From Planctomycetota bacterium (GTDB taxonomy: Bacteria > Planctomycetota > UBA1135): DNA of 64,000 bases. Positions 28,532 through 38,682 of this stretch are shown one piece after another. The notes below the pieces were generated by a model that did not search any database, was not told the DNA's origin, and worked only from the letters and a program-made list of their open reading frames with translations. Where the stretch lies: the NCBI GenBank assembly GCA_030748415.1, contig JASMMA010000005.1, forward strand, positions 129,434 through 193,433, read 5' to 3'. A program made the position numbers and the translations under genes. Numbering within the stretch: the first letter of the stretch is position 1; each line of letters starts with the position of its first letter.

Positions 28532-29935
28532 TCACTCGCCCTCCTCTTCATTGTGGTCCCCATGGCCCGGATGGGCTTGGGGCATCACATTTTTGATTTC
28601 GCTAATGGCAACAACTGGGAGGTAGCGGCAGAACAACAAGAACATCGTGAAGAACAAACCAAAGCTTCCGGCGAAGGTCAAGATGTCAATGATGGTCGGC
28701 TTAAAGTAATGCCAAGAGCCAGGAAGGAAATCGCGGGAAAGAGATGTGACAGTAATCACAAATCTTTCGAACCACATTCCAACATTCACCAATACAGCAA
28801 TGATCCACATAATCAAAACATTGCGGCGAATCTTCTTGAACCAGAACAGCTGAGGAATAATCACATTGCAGCTGACCATAATCCAGTATGCCCAGGAGTA
28901 GTTACCGAGGGCGCGGTTAATGAACACAAAGCCTTCGTAGGGATTTCCTGAGTACCACGAGATGAAAAACTCCATTCCGTAGGCGTAACCCACCATCATG
29001 CCTGTGGCCATGATGACTTTGCACATGTTCTCGAGGTGACGCATCGTTACCAAATCCTTCAACCCGAAAAGTTGGCGGGCAGGAACCATGAGGGTAATCA
29101 CCATTCCAAATCCGGAGAAAATCGCACCCGCAACAAAGTATGGAGGGAAGATGGTGGTGTGCCAACCAGGGAGTTGAGATGTCGCGAAGTCAAACGAAAC
29201 CACCGAGTGCACTGAGAGAACCAGCGGAGTGGCAAGTGCCGCAAGCAAAAGGTATGCCTTTTCGTAGCGGTGCCAAGCCCGGTTGGAGCCAGTCCAACCC
29301 AAGGAAAAAATTCCATACATCAGCTTTCGGACTTTCGTAACTGAACGGTCACGGAAAGTCGCAAGGTCGGGAATCATTCCGATGTACCAAAACAACAGCG
29401 AAACCGTTGCATAAGTGCCTACAGCAAAGACATCCCAAAGTAGTGGGCTTCGGAAGTTAGGCCACATATCCATTTGGTTTGGAAGCGGGAACAACCAATA
29501 AGCAAACCAAGGGCGGCCAACGTGAATGCCGGGAAACAAGCCCGCACACATCACCGCAAAGATGGTCATCGCCTCGGCAAACCGGTTAATACTGGTCCGC
29601 CAGTTTTGTCGGAACAAGAACAGAACCGCAGAAATCAGTGTCCCTGCGTGGCCAATCCCAACCCAAAACACAAAGTTCACAATGGGCCAACCCCAGGCAA
29701 CGGGTTGGTTGTTACCCCAAACACCTACACCTTCCCAAAAGAGGTATGCCAAACAACAACCTAAGGTGCCAAGAAGTGCCAAGGCAATGGTGAAAGCGAT
29801 GTACCAAGCGCGAGGGGGCTTGCGGTCAGCGACGCCGCTGACAATTTCGGTAACAGAGTTGAAATCATTCTCCCCCTGCACAAGGGCGGGGGGGCTGATT
29901 TCCTCGGGCATCGAAGTCGTGGTGAGATTAACCAT
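28532..29935 (-). CDS. actC: Alternative complex III subunit ActC (NrfD/PsrC family)
   Basis: NrfD-type TM protein; [30 protein letters not shown]. Confidence 0.92.
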   Translation of the reverse strand: MVNLTTTSMPEEISPPALVQGENDFNSVTEIVSGVADRKPPRAWYIAFTIALALLGTLGCCLAYLFWEGVGVWGNNQPVAWGWPIVNFVFWVGIGHAGTLISAVLFLFRQNWRTSINRFAEAMTIFAVMCAGLFPGIHVGRPWFAYWLFPLPNQMDMWPNFRSPLLWDVFAVGTYATVSLLFWYIGMIPDLATFRDRSVTKVRKLMYGIFSLGWTGSNRAWHRYEKAYLLLAALATPLVLSVHSVVSFDFATSQLPGWHTTIFPPYFVAGAIFSGFGMVITLMVPARQLFGLKDLVTMRHLENMCKVIMATGMMVGYAYGMEFFISWYSGNPYEGFVFINRALGNYSWAYWIMVSCNVIIPQLFWFKKIRRNVLIMWIIAVLVNVGMWFERFVITVTSLSRDFLPGSWHYFKPTIIDILTFAGSFGLFFTMFLLFCRYLPVVAISEIKNVMPQAHPGHGDHNEEEGE

Positions 29936-32900
29936 GGGAAGCAGCCTCCTGGTGTTCACCATGACCTGCGCTTGTTGAGTGCTCAGTAGAAGCCTCTACA
30001 AGTGATGGGTGTGGGTTTCGGATGGGCGCCATGTAACGGGTGCGGGTATCCAGATTGAGTTCCCCAAGCAACTCGTAGGTGCGAGGGTTATCGAAGGCTT
30101 TACGAACAGCACTTCCTTCTAGGTTTAGGTCGCCAAAGGTGATGGCTTGGGTTGGACAAACTTGAGCACAAGCCGGAGCAATTTCGCCATCGCGAATTTC
30201 GCGCTCCTCGTTTTTCGATTCAACCCGCGCAATCTGAATGCGCTGTACGCAGTAAGTGCACTTCTCCATTACACCGCGACTTCGCACGGTTACTTCAGGG
30301 TTGTTCACCATCTTGAGAACTTCGTTGCCCTCTTCTTGGAACGCTTCTGAGTAAAGGTGGTAGTTGTAACGACGAACCTTGTAAGGACAGTTGTTTGCGC
30401 AGTATCGGGTGCCAACGCAACGATTGTAAATCATGTCGTTGAGCCCCTCACTGGTATGCGTAGTGGCTGCAACGGGGCAAACCTGTTCGCATGGGGCCAT
30501 TTCACAATGGTGACACGCAATGGGTTGGCTAGTAACTTGTGGGTCTTCGATTGGACCTCGGAAGTAGCGGTCCATCCGAATCCAGTGAAGCTCGCGACCC
30601 ATAGAAACCTGTTTCTTTCCAACAACTGCGATATTGTTTTCGGATTGGCAGGCAATCGTGCAACCGGCACAGCCCGTGCAAGCAGCAAGGTCAATGCTGA
30701 GTCCCCACTTGTGTACATTTTCGTACTTCCGCTCTTCCCACATGGAGTTTAGCGGTGGATGGTGCACACGATGTTGAGCAAAGTCTGGGTGGCTTTCGTA
30801 CTCAGAAAGATCACCCTCGCGAATTAAGTCCTTCAAGCGCTCATCGCGACCATGGGCACCAATTTCATCAATGATGTGGTGGTCTTGAGTAGAAACAAGA
30901 GAGTAGGTGTTTCCGGTGGCGCTTACTTTTGCCTCGGACGCGTGATACTGGGCGTTCATAGGGCGGATTTTGTAAGTATCAAATCCAACCGAATCTACAT
31001 TTTGTTCTGCCATGTCATTGGCAATGCCAGCAATCCCTGCAATTTGACCCGCCGCCGTGCGGCCATATCCAAGGGGCAAGGTTACTGAACCAGGAGCGTG
31101 GCCTGGCATGACATAAACAGGAAGTTCAAGACTATTACCTTCAACTTCGACGCGCACCATGGACTCGTGGGAAACGCCAAGCTCGGTTGCCGTTGCAGCG
31201 CCCATAATCGCTGCGTTATCCCAAACGATTTTGGTCATTGGGTCAGGTAATTCCTGAAGCCAGCCGCTGTTTGCGAAACGACCATCGTAAACAGAACCGT
31301 CGGCGGTAAAGTTCACTTCTAGCTTTCCGGGGTGAACGGAGAGCTGACTTTCTTCGAAACTGACGGCGGGGAGCTTCAATGAAGAAACCCTCATCGCAGG
31401 CCAGGCAGAGCCCGACGCGAAGCCATCGTGAACCATCTTGCGCCAATCACCACGGCCAGCATTTGCTTTGCGAACAAGCTCTTCGCCATTTCGCCATTTA
31501 CCACTGGTGACAAATTCAGCAACTTCCAAATCTGATTTGGCGCCCCAGATGGAGTCCATCAATGGTTGGCGCAATGAAACAACGCCCTCCCAGGTTCGAC
31601 TATCGCCCCAAGATTCGAGCCAATGGGCGCGAGGAAGATGCCAGTTACACGAGAGAGAGGTCTCATCTCGGTAAAGCGAAAGGTGAACGGAATTCCCGGC
31701 TTTGGCAAGCGCATCTGCAAACTTCAATTCTGCGGGTGCGTTGTAAACCGGATTACCACCCAAGATAATCAACTGCTTTACAGTTCCTCGGTTTAGCAGT
31801 TCAACTAAGCCACGAATATCGCCAACATTGTTGGACTTGCCAGCGGGAACAAAACGAACGGTTTTGCCCGAATTACCAAGTGCAACATTCAAGCGCTGGG
31901 CGCGAGCATGCACCCCTTTGGGTTGTGCGGCACCAACAGTAATCGCACTCTTGCCGTGGTTGTTTGCTAAATCAGAGGCGAGCGCTTTCAAGAATTTAGC
32001 GGGCTTCTCCTCGGCAAGGAAGCCACCGTGTGGGGCGCGCTTCGCATCTTCTTCGCCACCAGGAACCTGAAGGCCGTGGTGCTGAATGAGTTCAGCCTCT
32101 AGAGCCGCCAGGAATGGGCCCACCTGCCCCGAGCGAATCGGAAGGCGATGGTCCGCATTGGCACCGGTCAAACTATGGTTTGATTCAACGGCATAAAGGC
32201 GGTTCATTGGGCCATCTTCTGGGCGACGACCTTTTCCAAATCCAAGCGAGTGGCGCAACCGATCCGGATGGCTTTGAAGTGGGTCACCACCAAGCGAAAG
32301 GATGATGCGCGCGTTTTCGAGATTGAAAACCGGACGCACCGTTGAACCAAAGGCAAGCTGGCAACCAAACAGCTCGTTATCGCGGTTGATAGGCTCCCAT
32401 GTGTGCCAAGTTGCGTTCGGCATGGATGCCTTCAGGCGCGAGCGCACCTCTTTCATTGCGGGCGAGGATGTTGCCTCGGAAAGAATGGCTAGGCCTTTAC
32501 CCTGTGTTTTTCGAATCTTGCGGAAGATAGGACGAGCCCAGTCAGTGAAGGTTGTCCAATCACTTTCGCTTTCGATTCCGTCAGCGTACGAAGCAACTCC
32601 GCGGCTCCGGTCGGGGTCGTACATTTCCAAAGTCGCCGATTGGGCGTATTGGGTCGAAGCGCCGCCGGGGTTAGAGGGGTGGTCAGGGTTGCCTTCAACT
32701 TTGATGGGGCGACCGTCGTAGCTCGAAACCACCGTTGGTTGAGCAACGCCGCCGATTTCAAAGGAGGATGCGAAGAAGCGCGGCTTTCCAGGAATTCGCC
32801 CTTCGGGGCGCTCGGTAAAAGGAACAATTGTTTCTTCTTTCCAGTAACAGCTGGAAGCACTCGCTAGAGCAACCGAAGCTCCTGCAAGTTGAAGAAAGCG

Positions 32901-33053
32901 GCGGCGACTTGATGAAGACCAATCTTCTTCAATCCCAGATGGAAATTCCTTAGAGGCCATTTCCTGAAACTCGGGCGTTTGCTCGAGATCGTTCAAGCTA
33001 CGCCAATACTTTTTTGTTTCTTCTGATCTTTTTAGCGGTGGCATGCCGAGCAA
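29928..33053 (-). CDS. actB: Alternative complex III subunit ActB (molybdopterin-oxidoreductase-like + Fe-S domains)
   Basis: Tat [54 protein letters not shown]. Confidence 0.94.
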   Translation of the reverse strand: MLGMPPLKRSEETKKYWRSLNDLEQTPEFQEMASKEFPSGIEEDWSSSSRRRFLQLAGASVALASASSCYWKEETIVPFTERPEGRIPGKPRFFASSFEIGGVAQPTVVSSYDGRPIKVEGNPDHPSNPGGASTQYAQSATLEMYDPDRSRGVASYADGIESESDWTTFTDWARPIFRKIRKTQGKGLAILSEATSSPAMKEVRSRLKASMPNATWHTWEPINRDNELFGCQLAFGSTVRPVFNLENARIILSLGGDPLQSHPDRLRHSLGFGKGRRPEDGPMNRLYAVESNHSLTGANADHRLPIRSGQVGPFLAALEAELIQHHGLQVPGGEEDAKRAPHGGFLAEEKPAKFLKALASDLANNHGKSAITVGAAQPKGVHARAQRLNVALGNSGKTVRFVPAGKSNNVGDIRGLVELLNRGTVKQLIILGGNPVYNAPAELKFADALAKAGNSVHLSLYRDETSLSCNWHLPRAHWLESWGDSRTWEGVVSLRQPLMDSIWGAKSDLEVAEFVTSGKWRNGEELVRKANAGRGDWRKMVHDGFASGSAWPAMRVSSLKLPAVSFEESQLSVHPGKLEVNFTADGSVYDGRFANSGWLQELPDPMTKIVWDNAAIMGAATATELGVSHESMVRVEVEGNSLELPVYVMPGHAPGSVTLPLGYGRTAAGQIAGIAGIANDMAEQNVDSVGFDTYKIRPMNAQYHASEAKVSATGNTYSLVSTQDHHIIDEIGAHGRDERLKDLIREGDLSEYESHPDFAQHRVHHPPLNSMWEERKYENVHKWGLSIDLAACTGCAGCTIACQSENNIAVVGKKQVSMGRELHWIRMDRYFRGPIEDPQVTSQPIACHHCEMAPCEQVCPVAATTHTSEGLNDMIYNRCVGTRYCANNCPYKVRRYNYHLYSEAFQEEGNEVLKMVNNPEVTVRSRGVMEKCTYCVQRIQIARVESKNEEREIRDGEIAPACAQVCPTQAITFGDLNLEGSAVRKAFDNPRTYELLGELNLDTRTRYMAPIRNPHPSLVEASTEHSTSAGHGEHQEAASHG

Positions 33054-33682
33054 TCCTCTCGCGGGTTGATGTCGTGCGCCTTTCGAAGTTGGGCGCCAAG
33101 TTCTTCTCGATTTTCGTCAGTTTCCCAATCTAATTTCGTGACCAAGTCTTTCGGGCGAAGTTGAGGTTCCGGGTGGCGGTGACAATCTAGACACCAACCC
33201 ATTGACATCGGTTCAACTTGCTTCACTTGGTCCATGGTGTCCACGCGGCCATGGCATTCCACACAAGAAACACCCTTATTCACATGAGCACTGTGGTCAA
33301 AGTAAACATAGTCAGGCAAGTCGTGCACACGCATCCATTCAATTGGGTTACCTGTTTCAACACTTTGCCTGAGTGGCTCCAACGCAATGCTTTCAACATG
33401 AATGCGTTCATGGCAATTCATGCAAACACTCGATGGTGGAATCGATGCGGTAGCTGACTCTTCAACAGTGATATGGCAGTAACGGCAATCCATGCCAAGT
33501 TCACCTGCATGAAGAGCGTGACTAAAGGGAATGGGTTGCTCGGGCGAGTAACCGGTGTTCATGGTTTCAGGGGAAGCCCCATACCACAACAAACCAATGA
33601 CATAAACCGGCGCAACCGCAAGCGTGAGGCCCATCATGGGCCGGATCTTGTCAGTCCAGCGGGGGAATTCGAACACACTCAT
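33032..33682 (-). CDS. actA: Alternative complex III subunit ActA, pentaheme cyt c
   Basis: Five CXXCH (CRYCH, CMNCH, CVECH, CLDCH, CSACH), N-terminal TM. Confidence 0.92.
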   Translation of the reverse strand: MSVFEFPRWTDKIRPMMGLTLAVAPVYVIGLLWYGASPETMNTGYSPEQPIPFSHALHAGELGMDCRYCHITVEESATASIPPSSVCMNCHERIHVESIALEPLRQSVETGNPIEWMRVHDLPDYVYFDHSAHVNKGVSCVECHGRVDTMDQVKQVEPMSMGWCLDCHRHPEPQLRPKDLVTKLDWETDENREELGAQLRKAHDINPREDCSACHR

Positions 33683-33842
33683 GTGTAGCGTCCTTTTGGG
33701 GGTACACCCTGACCATGGCAAAAGGGGTGGAAGGGGGGGATGCCGCGGCCTCGGGCTGGGTAATTTACAAACTGCTGCCTACTTAGGGGAGTCCAAATCG
33801 GAGGGACTCACAGAATCTGTCCTTAATGAAACTGTGTATCAG

Positions 33843-34229
33843 TTACTCGCCAAATCCGCGGATGATTTGAACGAGGCCCGCAACCACATCTGGCTTATCC
33901 TTCAAATCGGCGCGAGGGGGCATAGCTGAGCTAAGGCCAACAGCTGGGCCGCCTTCAACAATGGTCTTTGCGAGCTGTTCATCAGAAACGGAGGCCTGCC
34001 AAGCTTTGTCTTGGTAATTCCGAGGCTTCGGATCTAGAGCTACAGCAGCTGCACCATCGCCAACACCCGTTTTTCCGTGACAAGTTGTGCAAAAAGTGTC
34101 ATAGATTTGCGTCGCTTCTGCGGGAATTGGGGCAGGAGCATCAGGTGTGGAACTAGCCGAAACTTGAGCTTCCTCCCCCCCACAAGCTGTGAGCAAAAGG
34201 ACGAAAAAGGGGATTGCGGTGGTCTTCAT
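33843..34229 (-). CDS. Monoheme cytochrome c lipoprotein
   Basis: Lipobox LLLTAC, CTTCHGKTGVGDG. Confidence 0.85.
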   Translation of the reverse strand: MKTTAIPFFVLLLTACGGEEAQVSASSTPDAPAPIPAEATQIYDTFCTTCHGKTGVGDGAAAVALDPKPRNYQDKAWQASVSDEQLAKTIVEGGPAVGLSSAMPPRADLKDKPDVVAGLVQIIRGFGE

Positions 34230-34328
34230 GCCGGGATTGTGCCATCTCGTTGGGTTAGCGATTGCTAAACTTCCGCCCAATTGGCCATACCCCCCACTCC
34301 GGGAGTGACCAACCCCCAAGAACTGGCA

Positions 34329-34994
34329 ATGAGCCTGAGAAAAACACTACTAACCTCTATAGGAGCCAAAAGCGTCATGGCGGGCACCGGGATTGCGCTC
34401 ATGCTTTTCCTGGTCGGCCACATGATTGGCAACCTTCAAATCTTCCTAGGTGCTGACCAACTAAACAGTTATGCCGCCAAACTTCAGGGCCTCGGGAGTG
34501 CCCTATGGGTTATTCGCCTTGGCTTATTAGCAATTCTGTTAGCGCACCTGGGGTCTGCTATCCGCGTTTGGCGCCAAAACCAAGATGCTCGCCCGGTTCC
34601 CTACCAATTCCCGGGCAATGTTCAAACCAGCTTCGCTGGGCGAACCATGATGATGAGCGGTGGAATAATTCTTGCCTTTTTGATTTACCACCTGCTTCAC
34701 TTCACTGCCACGGTGACTGACCCCCACCTTGCCCAACTTCGCGCAGACCACGATGTTTATGGAATGGTGATTGCGGGCTTCTCAAACAAGCTTACAAGCT
34801 TGTCTTACGTCGCTGCGCAGGTTCTTTTAGGGCTTCACCTCTCCCATGGCGCAAAATCCTTGTTTCAAACTCTGGGCTTCAGTCGCCCAGAGACCTGCAG
34901 TTGTTACGACAACTTCGCACGGGCTTTTGCACTCGTTATCACCCTCGGCAACCTCTCCATTCCTATCGCTGTCATGGCGGGAATGATTCACTAA
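34329..34994 (+). CDS. sdhC: Succinate dehydrogenase cytochrome b subunit (b558 family)
   Basis: 5 TM, conserved His, followed by sdhA, sdhB. Confidence 0.88.
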   Translation: MSLRKTLLTSIGAKSVMAGTGIALMLFLVGHMIGNLQIFLGADQLNSYAAKLQGLGSALWVIRLGLLAILLAHLGSAIRVWRQNQDARPVPYQFPGNVQTSFAGRTMMMSGGIILAFLIYHLLHFTATVTDPHLAQLRADHDVYGMVIAGFSNKLTSLSYVAAQVLLGLHLSHGAKSLFQTLGFSRPETCSCYDNFARAFALVITLGNLSIPIAVMAGMIH

Positions 34995-35006
34995 GGAGAG
35001 CAACAA

Positions 35007-36926
35007 ATGGCATTCCAACTCAATTCGAAAATCCCCGAGGGTCCGATTCAGGAAAAGTGGACTAACCACAAATTCAACCTGAAGCTGGTCAACCCTGCAA
35101 ACAAACGAAAGTTCAACATCATTGTTGTCGGTTCTGGTCTTGCCGGCGGAGCGGCAGCATCGAGCTTGGGTGAGCTGGGCTACAACGTTGATTGCTTCTG
35201 TTATCAGGACAGCCCTCGGCGGGCGCACTCCATCGCTGCACAAGGTGGAATCAATGCCGCCAAAAATTATCCCAACGATGGCGACTCGGTTTGGCGTTTG
35301 TTTTACGACACCGTCAAGGGTGGCGACTACCGCGCACGCGAGGCCAATGTTTACCGCCTTGCTGAGATTAGCAACAGCATCATTGACCAATGCACTGCAC
35401 AGGGTGTCCCCTTCGCGCGCGAGTACGGCGGCCTTTTGGACAACCGCTCTTTTGGGGGCGCCCAAGTAAGCCGAACTTTTTACGCACGGGGCCAGACCGG
35501 CCAGCAGTTATTGCTTGGTGCTTATCAATCTCTTTCTCGGCAAATCGCGAAGGGTACTGTCACGATGCACAATCGAGCCGAAATGCTGGATTTGGTCATG
35601 GTTGATGGCCACGCCCGAGGAATCATTGTTCGAGACATGGTGACTGGTGAAATTCAACGGCATTCCGCTGATGCCGTAGTTCTGGCAACGGGCGGATATG
35701 GCAATGTGTTCTACCTTTCAACAAACGCCATGGGCTGTAATGTGACGGCGGCTTACCGATGCCATAAACGGGGCGCTGGTTTCGCAAACCCCTGCTACAC
35801 CCAAATCCATCCAACCTGCATTCCGGTAAGTTCGGATCACCAATCCAAACTTACTTTAATGTCTGAATCCCTTCGAAATGATGGACGCGTTTGGGTTCCC
35901 AAAAAATCTGGAGACATTCGTTCCGCAAACGATATCCCTGAAGACGAACGGGATTACTACCTCGAACGACGCTACCCCAGCTTTGGAAACTTAGTTCCGC
36001 GAGATGTTGCGTCTCGAGCAGCAAAAGAGCGCTGTGATGCTGGATTTGGGGTAAACCAAGGAGATGCAGTTTACCTTGACTTTGCCGATTCAATTAGCCG
36101 CCTTGGTGAAGATGTCGTCCGCGCTCGTTACGGAAACTTGTTTGATATGTACGAGCAAATTACTGCCGACAACCCATATAAGGTTCCCATGAAGATTTAC
36201 CCTGCAGTCCACTACACAATGGGCGGTCTTTGGGTGGACTACAACTTAGAGTCCACAATTCCTGGACTCTTTGTTTTAGGCGAGGCCAATTTCTCAGATC
36301 ATGGGGCAAATCGTTTAGGTGCAAGCGCGCTCATGCAAGGTCTTGCTGATGGTTACTTTGTCATTCCTTCCACAGTTGGCGACTACTTAGCCAACCACGC
36401 TGATATGGATATTAAAGTCGGAACGGACCACGATTCTTTCAGCTCTGTTGAAGCGACTGTCAAAGAAAGGCAAGGCGCATTGAAAGCCGTTCAAGGAAAA
36501 CGCACTGTGGACTCCTTCCACAAAGAACTTGGCCTCACTATGTGGAACAAGTGCGGCATGGGCAGAACAAAGGAAGGCCTTGAAGAAGCTATCGCTTCAA
36601 TTCCAAAACTCCGCGAAGAGTTCTGGAGCGATGTTCGTGTACCCGGAGGGGATGACTTCAACCCTGAACTGGAAAAGGCCGGGCGCGTTGCAGACTTCCT
36701 TGAGTTTGGAGAGCTCATGTGCCGTGACGCCCTTCATCGGGAAGAATCCTGTGGCGGCCATTTCCGCGAGGAGCACCGCACCGAAGAGGGCGAGGCCAAA
36801 CGAAACGACAAAGACTTCGCATACGCTGGAGTTTGGGAGCACAAAGGTGAAGGCGTTGAGCCAGAACTTTCAAAAGAGCTGCTCGAATTTGAACATGTCA
36901 AACTTGCCACCCGAAGCTACAAGTAG
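35007..36926 (+). CDS. sdhA: Succinate dehydrogenase flavoprotein subunit
   Basis: [35 protein letters not shown] (His-FAD region); [16 protein letters not shown]. Confidence 0.97.
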   Translation: MAFQLNSKIPEGPIQEKWTNHKFNLKLVNPANKRKFNIIVVGSGLAGGAAASSLGELGYNVDCFCYQDSPRRAHSIAAQGGINAAKNYPNDGDSVWRLFYDTVKGGDYRAREANVYRLAEISNSIIDQCTAQGVPFAREYGGLLDNRSFGGAQVSRTFYARGQTGQQLLLGAYQSLSRQIAKGTVTMHNRAEMLDLVMVDGHARGIIVRDMVTGEIQRHSADAVVLATGGYGNVFYLSTNAMGCNVTAAYRCHKRGAGFANPCYTQIHPTCIPVSSDHQSKLTLMSESLRNDGRVWVPKKSGDIRSANDIPEDERDYYLERRYPSFGNLVPRDVASRAAKERCDAGFGVNQGDAVYLDFADSISRLGEDVVRARYGNLFDMYEQITADNPYKVPMKIYPAVHYTMGGLWVDYNLESTIPGLFVLGEANFSDHGANRLGASALMQGLADGYFVIPSTVGDYLANHADMDIKVGTDHDSFSSVEATVKERQGALKAVQGKRTVDSFHKELGLTMWNKCGMGRTKEGLEEAIASIPKLREEFWSDVRVPGGDDFNPELEKAGRVADFLEFGELMCRDALHREESCGGHFREEHRTEEGEAKRNDKDFAYAGVWEHKGEGVEPELSKELLEFEHVKLATRSYK

Positions 36927-36936
36927 GTACTAAACC

Positions 36937-37680
36937 ATGGAAATAACTCTTCACGTTTGGCGCCAAAACGGCTGCAAAGACCCTGGGCGAATGGAAGTCA
37001 TTCAGGCATCCGACATATCTGAGGACATGTCCTTCCTTGAAATGATTGACAAGGTCAATGAGGACATCGTGGTTGCTGGTGGTGAGCCCATCTCGTTTGA
37101 CCACGATTGTCGCGAGGGGATTTGCGGCATGTGTTCCATGACTATCAACGGAATCGCGCATGGCCCGGAAGGCGGAACCACCGTTTGCCAATTACACATG
37201 CGCTCCTTTAAAGATGGGGATTCGATTTATGTCGAGCCTTGGCGCGCCCGCGCCTTCCCTGTCATTAAAGATTTGGTTGTAGATCGCACAGCTTTTGATC
37301 GCATTATTCAGGCCGGGGGCTTTGTCAGCATCAATGCTGGAAATTCCCAGGATGCGAACGCTATACCCATTCCCAAGGAAGAAGCAGACACTGCGATGGA
37401 CGCTGCTGCCTGTATCGGTTGTGGGGCGTGTGTTGCATCTTGCCCTAACGCATCCGCAATGCTCTTTGTTTCTGCAAAACTTGGTCACCTCGGCCATCTC
37501 CCGCAGGGCAAAGTTGAACACAAAACTCGAGTTCAAAACATGGTCGCCCAAATGGAAGCCGAAGGGTTTGGCGCATGCACAAACCACTTTGAATGCGAAG
37601 CAGTTTGTCCGAAAGAGGTTTCTGTAAATTTCATTGCAGAAATGAATCGGGACTTCATAAAAGCAAGCTTGACCTCTTAG
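36937..37680 (+). CDS. sdhB: Succinate dehydrogenase iron-sulfur subunit
   Basis: [42 protein letters not shown]. Confidence 0.96.
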   Translation: MEITLHVWRQNGCKDPGRMEVIQASDISEDMSFLEMIDKVNEDIVVAGGEPISFDHDCREGICGMCSMTINGIAHGPEGGTTVCQLHMRSFKDGDSIYVEPWRARAFPVIKDLVVDRTAFDRIIQAGGFVSINAGNSQDANAIPIPKEEADTAMDAAACIGCGACVASCPNASAMLFVSAKLGHLGHLPQGKVEHKTRVQNMVAQMEAEGFGACTNHFECEAVCPKEVSVNFIAEMNRDFIKASLTS

Positions 37681-37704
37681 TCGTCAACAAAATCGGAGTT
37701 TGCC

Positions 37705-38292
37705 ACGAAGAACATCGAAGCAGAAATCAAATTTGAAGCGCCCGGCCCAGAAGCTTTGGCGCAGCTGCCCAAAGTCCTCCATGACCTTGGGCTTTCTGTT
37801 TTAGACTGCGGACATCGAACTCTTGTTGACCGTTACCTTGACACACCTAAAGCATCAGTCCAGGCTTCGGGCTGGGCTCTCCGTTTTCGAAGTGGCGAAT
37901 CCGAAGATGGAAAACTCTTGCGCACTCTGAAAGCCCTTTCGCCTTCAGACGGTGATGGGCTCTCTGAAAGAGAAGAAATAGAGTCCTGGGTTGAGAGCAT
38001 TGACAAAGAGTGGAAAGGTGATGCTCTTTCTGAATCCTTCAAAATCTTTCAGGATCGCTGGTGGTGGCGCGCCTGCAATGGAGATTGTGAAATCGAAGCC
38101 TCCTACGACTTGGTGCAGTGGCGAAAAAGTCTAGACGGCCAAACCCTATGCGACGAGGCATTTGCTATTGAGCTGGAGCTTAAGCTTGGAACCCCCAGCA
38201 ACCTGACCCAGCTTGCTTCCGAGCTATCAGGCAAAACTGGCTGGCACCCTGCACAGTGGTCCAAGTTTTCAAGAGGACTGGATTTAAAATGA
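37705..38292 (+). CDS. CYTH-domain protein (class IV adenylate cyclase / triphosphatase type), apparent ACG start
   Basis: KNIEAEIKFEAP contains ExExK CYTH signature upstream of the first TTG; GGAG at 37695-37698, 6 nt before ACG at 37705. Confidence 0.7.
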   Translation, partial: TKNIEAEIKFEAPGPEALAQLPKVLHDLGLSVLDCGHRTLVDRYLDTPKASVQASGWALRFRSGESEDGKLLRTLKALSPSDGDGLSEREEIESWVESIDKEWKGDALSESFKIFQDRWWWRACNGDCEIEASYDLVQWRKSLDGQTLCDEAFAIELELKLGTPSNLTQLASELSGKTGWHPAQWSKFSRGLDLK

Positions 38293-38663
38293 AACTCGCC
38301 CACACCATGATTCGGGTTCGTAATTTAGAAAAGTCCCTTGAGTTCTATTGTGGCTTTCTGGGTCTCCAAGAAATTCGCAGAAAAGCCTTAGGAGATGAAG
38401 CCACTCTTGTTTTTCTCTCTGACGAAAACAAAAACTACTTTATTGAACTCACCTTCAACCACGACCAGCGCGACTATGAGCTAGGCTCCCAATTTGGCCA
38501 CCTTGCCTTTGTCGTTTCTGATTTAGCCCCTCTGATTAAGACCATCGAAGCCAAAGGTTGGTGGTACCGCCAATCAAAACCAGAAGCCACCACTCCCTAT
38601 ATTTTTATCCGCGACCCAGATGGCTACGACATCGAGATTCTGGGAATGGCAAAACTAAGCTAG
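38289..38663 (+). CDS. Glyoxalase I-like (VOC family) protein
   Basis: MKLAHTMIRVRNLEKSLEFYCGFLGL...DPDGYDIEIL. Confidence 0.9.
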   Translation: MKLAHTMIRVRNLEKSLEFYCGFLGLQEIRRKALGDEATLVFLSDENKNYFIELTFNHDQRDYELGSQFGHLAFVVSDLAPLIKTIEAKGWWYRQSKPEATTPYIFIRDPDGYDIEILGMAKLS

Positions 38664-38682
38664 GGCCAACTATGCTTGAGGA

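Noticed and set aside
29928-33053. ActB as an active molybdenum enzyme
   Set aside because: Context and Fe-S layout match ACIII ActB, which is known to lack a molybdopterin cofactor.
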